Source of the DNA: CAYZJK01 sp964479125
Lineage (GTDB): Bacteria; Patescibacteriota; Saccharimonadia; Saccharimonadales; Saccharimonadaceae
Direction: 5' to 3'
Assembly: GCA_964479125.1 (NCBI GenBank)
Contig: CAYZJK010000033.1
Location: 1 to 7,270 of the forward strand
DNA length: 7,270 bases
In this document: piece by piece, positions 3,721 through 7,270 of the stretch
How positions within the stretch are numbered: position 1 is the stretch's first letter
Layout of the letters: every line of letters starts with the position of its first letter
Translations under genes and position numbers: made by a program
The notes under the pieces: model-generated
Databases searched by the model: none
What the model was told of the DNA's origin: nothing
Seen by the model: only the letters and a program-made list of their open reading frames with translations

Positions 3721-5499
3721 ATGCAGGAGAAAATAGTATCGATCGGTGACTCAATCACGGTAGGCGAGCTAGCAGAAACTCTAAATCTGTCAGTGGTGTC
3801 TTTAGTTGGTGAGCTTTTTAAGAATGGTATAGCCGCTACGGTTAACCAAAGAATCGATTTTGAGACAGCTTCTATTATTGTTGAAGAGCTAGGCGTTGAC
3901 GCTAAGCTTGAGCGAAAGAAGTCTGACAGTAGCGGAGTTGGCAATGGTCGCGCAGCTATCGAGCTATCGAAGGACGCTACAGAGCGACCTCCGATAGTGG
4001 CAGTGATGGGACACGTTGACCACGGTAAGACATCTCTATTGGATGCAATTTTAAGTATGAAGGTGGCTCATCGTGAGGCTGGTGGTATTACGCAGCACAT
4101 TAGTGCCTACCAGACTGTACGAGATGATCGCTCGATCACACTACTAGACACACCAGGGCACGAAGCTTTTGCAGCTTTAAGGCAGCACGGCGCGGTCCTA
4201 ACAGATGTAGTGGTGATTGTAGTAGCAGCTGATGACGGTGTTAAGCCACAGACAGTTGAGGCAATTAGGTTTGCTCGTAATGCCAACGCTAGAATTGTAG
4301 TAGCGATTAATAAGATAGATAAAGAAACCGCTAACCCTCAGTTGGTAAGGACTCAGCTTGCCTCAGAGCATGGTCTAAATCCAGAGGAGTGGGGTGGTGA
4401 CGTAATTATGGTCGAGGTGTCAGCTAAGTCTGGTGTCAATATCGACAAGCTGCTTGATAGCATCCTGCTAGTAGCGGACATGGAAGAACTTAAGGCTGAT
4501 AAGGACGCTCCAGCTCAAGGTCTTGTTATTGAAGCTCGTACCGAGCGAGGTAAGGGTTCGGTGGTTGGACTCTTGGTTGAGCAAGGTTCACTTAAGCCGC
4601 AGCAATTTATCGTTGCAGGCACCACTTACGGTAAGGTTAGGACGATGCTTGATTATAAGGGTGACACCTTAAAGATAGCTGGCCCTTCAACCCCTACTAC
4701 TGTCACTGGCTTTAAGGAGTTGCCGCAGTTTGGTGATAACTTCTACGTGGTTAAGAGTGAGAAAGAGGCTCGACAGGCAGTGCAAAAGGCTCGCATCGAG
4801 CACGAAAAGGCTGTTGCAAGTACTAACGTAACTGGTGCAGACATCCTAAAGATGATCTCACAGAAGCATGAAGCGAGCCGATTTAATGTAATCGTTAAGG
4901 CTGACGTTCAGGGCTCGCTAACATCTGTAGTCGATAGTCTTAAGTTAATCGATACTGGCGGAGCTGTTGATATTAATGTTATCGGTAGTGGTGTTGGTAA
5001 CATATCTGAGAATGATATTCGTCTAGCAATTGGTGAAGATACTGTAGTGTATGGTTTCAATGTTGAAATGCCACCTGCTGTTAAACAGTTAGCAGCGCGC
5101 AATAAGGTGCCGGTACGAGTCTACAATGTTATCTACGAATTACTTGATGATGCGAAGCAAAGTATGGAAGAGCTGCTTGCTCCAGAAGTGGTTGAGACGG
5201 TAGTCGGCGCACTAGAAGTTAAGGGTGTGTTTAGGACCACTCGAAACGAAATCATCGCCGGCGGTGAAGTGTTAGAGGGCAAGATTCACTCAGGGCTGAC
5301 AGTTAGAATCATCCGAAAAGGCGAGACTCTACCTGATGAACTAGAAGTGACTCGCGTCCAGCGACAGCAGCAAGAAGCTAAGGAAGTCTTCCAGGGTGAA
5401 ATGTGTGGCCTGAGTCTTAAGTCGGACAAGAAGGTGCTACTTGAAGAAGGTGACCGCCTAGAAATGTTCACAAGAGAGCTTGTAAAGCAGTTTCTTTAG
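3721..5499 (+). CDS. infB: translation initiation factor IF-2, short form
   Basis: IF-2 is the GTPase that delivers formyl-Met-tRNA to the 30S subunit and promotes subunit joining. In order: an IF2-N helical domain (about 1-60), a short linker (60-88), the G domain with GHVDHGKT (97-104), AGGITQHISAY (120-130), DTPGH (143-147), NKID (197-200) and SAK (234-236), domain II (about 263-345), C1 (about 385-480, with VKADVQGS at 392-399) and the tRNA-binding C2 (about 495-592). At 592 aa it lacks the long, repetitive N-terminus of many bacterial IF-2s. Two substitutions are unusual: Ser129 where the switch I motif normally has Gly (QHIGAY), and Gly515 where the C2 motif IAGC normally has Cys. The start is secure (GGAAGGAG at 3709-3716). 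It follows rpsA rather than nusA. Confidence 0.96.
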   Translation: MQEKIVSIGDSITVGELAETLNLSVVSLVGELFKNGIAATVNQRIDFETASIIVEELGVDAKLERKKSDSSGVGNGRAAIELSKDATERPPIVAVMGHVDHGKTSLLDAILSMKVAHREAGGITQHISAYQTVRDDRSITLLDTPGHEAFAALRQHGAVLTDVVVIVVAADDGVKPQTVEAIRFARNANARIVVAINKIDKETANPQLVRTQLASEHGLNPEEWGGDVIMVEVSAKSGVNIDKLLDSILLVADMEELKADKDAPAQGLVIEARTERGKGSVVGLLVEQGSLKPQQFIVAGTTYGKVRTMLDYKGDTLKIAGPSTPTTVTGFKELPQFGDNFYVVKSEKEARQAVQKARIEHEKAVASTNVTGADILKMISQKHEASRFNVIVKADVQGSLTSVVDSLKLIDTGGAVDINVIGSGVGNISENDIRLAIGEDTVVYGFNVEMPPAVKQLAARNKVPVRVYNVIYELLDDAKQSMEELLAPEVVETVVGALEVKGVFRTTRNEIIAGGEVLEGKIHSGLTVRIIRKGETLPDELEVTRVQRQQQEAKEVFQGEMCGLSLKSDKKVLLEEGDRLEMFTRELVKQFL

Positions 5500-5509
5500 A
5501 GCATAAGCG

Positions 5510-5518
5510 TGTTACAAT
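5510..5518 (+). promoter_or_regulatory. possible extended -10 promoter before the DUF5663-like gene
   Basis: TGT-TACAAT (5510-5518) is an extended -10 element lying just after the infB stop. The predicted start would be about A5525, so the transcript would begin at the ribosome site AAGGAG (5525-5530) itself, 11 nt before the ATG. No good -35 box is visible. Co-transcription from rpsA-infB remains possible. Confidence 0.35.
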
Positions 5519-5535
5519 AATAGCAAGGAGAATTT

Positions 5536-5930
5536 ATGTTTACTTTAGACGAGAACTTTTTACAAGACCTAGGGCTTAGCGACCTGCCTGAAGATCAAAA
5601 AACAGCCTTCCTGGCTCACATCTATACATCTTTAGAGGAGCGTGTAGGCATGCAGCTGAGTGAAGGATTGTCGTCTGAACAGTTCGATGAGTTCGAGGCT
5701 ATTATCGATAAAGATATGGATCGCATAACAGCTTGGCTACAGGCTAACGATCCAAGTTACGCAACTAGCGATGGCTTCCTGAAATTCCAGGAGAGTCTGC
5801 CAGCTGGAACTGATGCCGATACAGTAGCAGCTGAGTATGCCGCATCAAAATGGATCGAGAAGAATCGACCTGACTATAAGCAAGTCGTATCTGACACACT
5901 ACAGGAGTTGCGCACTGAGATTATGCAGAA
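5536..5930 (+). CDS. DUF5663-like protein, 3' end lost in assembly gap
   Basis: The 131 visible residues form an acidic, helical, soluble protein without signal peptide or membrane segment. The N-terminus (FLQDLGLSDLPEDQKTAFL at 8-26, then LEERVGMQLSEGLS at 33-46 and FDEFEAI at 50-56) resembles the DUF5663 domain, which I know from Patescibacteria and which has no assigned function. A second, weaker stretch at 75-129 follows. The family call is from memory of the pattern, not a search. The start is secure, with AAGGAG at 5525-5530. It sits 36 nt after infB on the same strand and so may share its transcription. The stop codon lies in or beyond the N gap. Sequence after the gap belongs to the antisense gene fmt and should not be joined to this frame. 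Confidence 0.65.
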
Positions 5931-6030
5931 NNNNNNNNNNNNNNNNNNNNNNNNNNNNNNNNNNNNNNNNNNNNNNNNNNNNNNNNNNNNNNNNNNNNNN
6001 NNNNNNNNNNNNNNNNNNNNNNNNNNNNNN
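5931..6030. other. assembly gap of exactly 100 N
   Basis: Exactly 100 undetermined bases separate two convergent genes. A round 100 is the usual placeholder for a gap of unknown length. The missing Fmt C-terminus alone should need roughly 300 nt, so the true gap is probably several hundred bases and should also contain the end of the DUF5663-like gene and any shared terminator. Confidence 0.95.
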
Positions 6031-6665
6031 GTCATATCTTTAGAAAGTAGAGTAGTATAGGTGGCTTGATCTTCATCCTGGTCAGAGGCTGTAACTTCTT
6101 TATCGTTCATGTAGTCCTTTAGAAAATCTAGCATTAAGTCAGATCCTAGTTCGGCTAACGTGTCGTAAAGAGTTATCTGGGTTTCGGTGCCGTCTGTCTT
6201 AATGGAGGTTTGGCTAATTACTGGGCCCGCGTCCATCTTATCGATTAGATACATTAAGCTTACGCCGGCTTCTTCGTCGCCATTATAAATAGTAGCTTCA
6301 ATCGGAGAAGGTCCACGATACTTAGGTAAAAGAGATGGATGAATGTTAATAATTCCGTTAGGGAAAAGATCTAAGATAGATTGTGGAATGATTTTTCCAT
6401 AGCTTACAAGCACGCCTAGCGGGTTGTTTAATTTTTTCACACTCTCAGCCACCTCATCAATCTTTTGGGGCTGTAGGACGCTTATATCGTGTTCTAGGGC
6501 TATTTCTTTAACGGCTGGAGCTTGTATTTTACGTCCACGGCCTCTGACGGCATCAGGCTTAGTAATAACTAGGTCAACCTGATGATGTTCGAGCAGTCTC
6601 CTTAGGGCTGTGGCGCTAAAATCCTCAGTCCCAAAGAATACTATTGTTTTTGATTTCTTTGTCAT
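6031..6665 (-). CDS. fmt: methionyl-tRNA formyltransferase, C-terminus lost in gap
   Basis: Fmt uses 10-formyl-tetrahydrofolate to formylate Met on the initiator tRNA. About 211 residues are visible. They cover the catalytic Rossmann domain: the first strand TIVFFGTEDF (7-16), GVLVSYGKIIP (84-94), the folate-site NIHPSLLPKYRG (107-118) with catalytic Asn107 and His109, and MDAGP (144-148) with Asp145 completing the Asn-His-Asp triad. The segment QATYTTLLSKDM (200-211) is where the family turns into its C-terminal tRNA-binding OB domain, which is not present here. Family members are about 305-315 aa, so about 100 residues are missing, most simply through the assembly gap. The ATG at 6665 lies 41 nt inside the 3' end of def and has no Shine-Dalgarno sequence, so translation is probably coupled to def. 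Confidence 0.93.
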
Positions 6666-7200
6666 AATCTAGCTTGTTTAAATCGCCATCCTTATCAAGG
6701 CGGTAAAAAGCATCTGTTTGATCTTTAATATGGTCTATAAATAATGTCCCGTTGAGATGGTCGATTTCGTGTTGAAGTACACGAGCTAGGAATCCATCAG
6801 CTTTGAGGCGAATTTCTTCACCGTCAATGTTCATCGCTTTAACTCGAATCTTGTCGTGACGAGGTACTTTGCCGTAGATGTTCTTAACGCTTAAGCAGCC
6901 TTCATAGTCGTGTACGATTTTGCCTTCGTATTTAACTACTTCCGGGTTAAAGAGAGCTATGAACTCTTTGTTGTCTTTGTCTTCAAAGTCAGCACGCACT
7001 ACAACTATTCGCTCAAGGCGATCAACTTGCACGGCCGCTAAGGCAGCAGTGATTTCATGTGGTCTTGAGTCTTCCCAGTCAATCGAGGCTTGGATCATTT
7101 CGTCAGCTAGCTGACGAGCTTCAGGTGTAATTACATGTATCTTTTTTGATCTTTCGCGCAAATTAACATTAGGTAAGCTAATGATATCTTCTTTTTTCAT
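6625..7200 (-). CDS. def: peptide deformylase with degenerate motif I
   Basis: Peptide deformylase is a metal hydrolase that removes the N-formyl group from nascent proteins at the ribosome exit. This 191-aa form has motif II EGCLS (100-104, metal ligand Cys102) and motif III QHEIDHLNG (143-151, ligands His144 and His148, catalytic Glu145). Motif I, normally GxGLAAxQ, reads TAALAAVQ (51-58). The catalytic Gln58 is kept, but both glycines are replaced. The C-terminus extends about 35 residues past the core, and the last 13 codons overlap fmt. def-fmt is a classic operon order. The start is the ATG at 7200. No Shine-Dalgarno sequence precedes it, but a TATAAT does (7214-7209), suggesting a leaderless mRNA. 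Confidence 0.93.
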   Translation of the reverse strand: MKKEDIISLPNVNLRERSKKIHVITPEARQLADEMIQASIDWEDSRPHEITAALAAVQVDRLERIVVVRADFEDKDNKEFIALFNPEVVKYEGKIVHDYEGCLSVKNIYGKVPRHDKIRVKAMNIDGEEIRLKADGFLARVLQHEIDHLNGTLFIDHIKDQTDAFYRLDKDGDLNKLDYDKEIKNNSILWD

Positions 7201-7208
7201 TGAAACTG

Positions 7209-7214
7209 ATTATA
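7209..7214 (-). promoter_or_regulatory. -10 box of def-fmt placed almost on the start codon
   Basis: A perfect TATAAT on the minus strand (7214-7209) lies 8 nt before the ATG at 7200, so the predicted start of transcription is 0-2 nt before the ATG. The best-placed -35 hexamer (TGTTAA, 7237-7232, 17-nt spacer) is a poor match. The -10 box is AT-rich and could arise by chance, but the absence of any ribosome site supports it. Confidence 0.45.
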
Positions 7215-7238
7215 TATGAAGCAGAGGTATTTTAACAG

Positions 7239-7258
7239 TGGTAAGAGTTAGGTTACCA
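7239..7258. repeat. inverted repeat upstream of the def promoter
   Basis: TGGTAA (7239-7244) and TTACCA (7253-7258) are perfect complements with an 8-nt spacer. On the minus strand the repeat lies immediately upstream of the weak -35 position of def. It may be an activator or repressor site, or a weak 3' hairpin of an upstream gene outside the window. No T-run follows on either strand. Confidence 0.35.
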
Positions 7259-7270
7259 GCCGTAGCGAGA

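Noticed and set aside
3680..3736. 18-codon open frame before infB as a leader peptide
   Set aside because: No ribosome site, unremarkable translation, and it overlaps the infB start out of frame.
3498..3944. Minus-strand open frame spanning the rpsA end and infB start
   Set aside because: Antisense to two well-conserved genes, with low-complexity Ser/Leu-rich translation typical of a shadow frame.
5929..6060. Continuation of the DUF5663-like frame through the gap to a stop at 6060
   Set aside because: The 10 codons after the gap are antisense to clearly conserved fmt sequence, and the gap length is arbitrary.
7253..7270. Last codons of an upstream minus-strand gene ending in SRYGW-stop
   Set aside because: Five codons before the window edge cannot be told from chance, and another minus frame is also open there.
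1..7270. CRISPR, toxin-antitoxin, mobile element or defence system
   Set aside because: No direct repeat array, transposase, integrase, terminal repeats or known defence domain was seen on either strand. The ImmA-like peptidase alone is not enough.

Overview
The window looks like a chromosomal segment from a member of the Candidate Phyla Radiation (Patescibacteria), most likely Candidatus Saccharibacteria (TM7). The reasons are a four-domain S1 protein of 357 aa directly upstream of a short IF-2 (592 aa with almost no N-terminal extension), a small KGG-repeat protein, a bare LPXTG stalk protein, a DUF5663-like protein, and compact genes with overlaps. Translation uses the standard code: TGG encodes Trp and def ends in TGA. 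The lineage is inferred from gene content, not from a marker search.

Layout. Positions 1-245 hold a divergent promoter region. A minus-strand promoter drives a gene of which only 11 codons are visible at the left edge. A strong plus-strand promoter with a structured leader drives the KGG protein (246-470). A bidirectional terminator (487-518) separates this from a leftward pair, a ROK-family sugar kinase (962-1771) and an ImmA/IrrE-like zinc metallopeptidase with a C-terminal zinc ribbon (517-975). Divergent promoters at 1778-1843 then lead rightward to an LPETG-anchored low-complexity surface protein (1884-2414). A promoter with a palindrome at the start site follows, then a leader with two competing hairpins, then rpsA (2566-3639), infB (3721-5499) and a DUF5663-like gene (from 5536) that runs into a 100-N assembly gap (5931-6030). 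On the other side of the gap, fmt (C-terminus lost in the gap) and def are transcribed leftward and overlap by 41 nt.

How it fits together. Four of the main genes act at translation initiation: S1 recruits mRNA, IF-2 places the initiator tRNA, Fmt formylates Met-tRNA, and peptide deformylase removes the formyl group from new proteins. The clearest unexplained pattern is in the translation starts. All five complete plus-strand starts have a Shine-Dalgarno sequence, and two of those genes (KGG and rpsA) have structured leaders. None of the four complete minus-strand starts has a recognisable one. Two of these, the ROK kinase and def, have a -10 box so close to the ATG that the mRNA should be leaderless or nearly so.

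I see no CRISPR array, tRNA, rRNA, insertion sequence or defence system. Apart from the leaders and promoters, this is mostly core-genome sequence.
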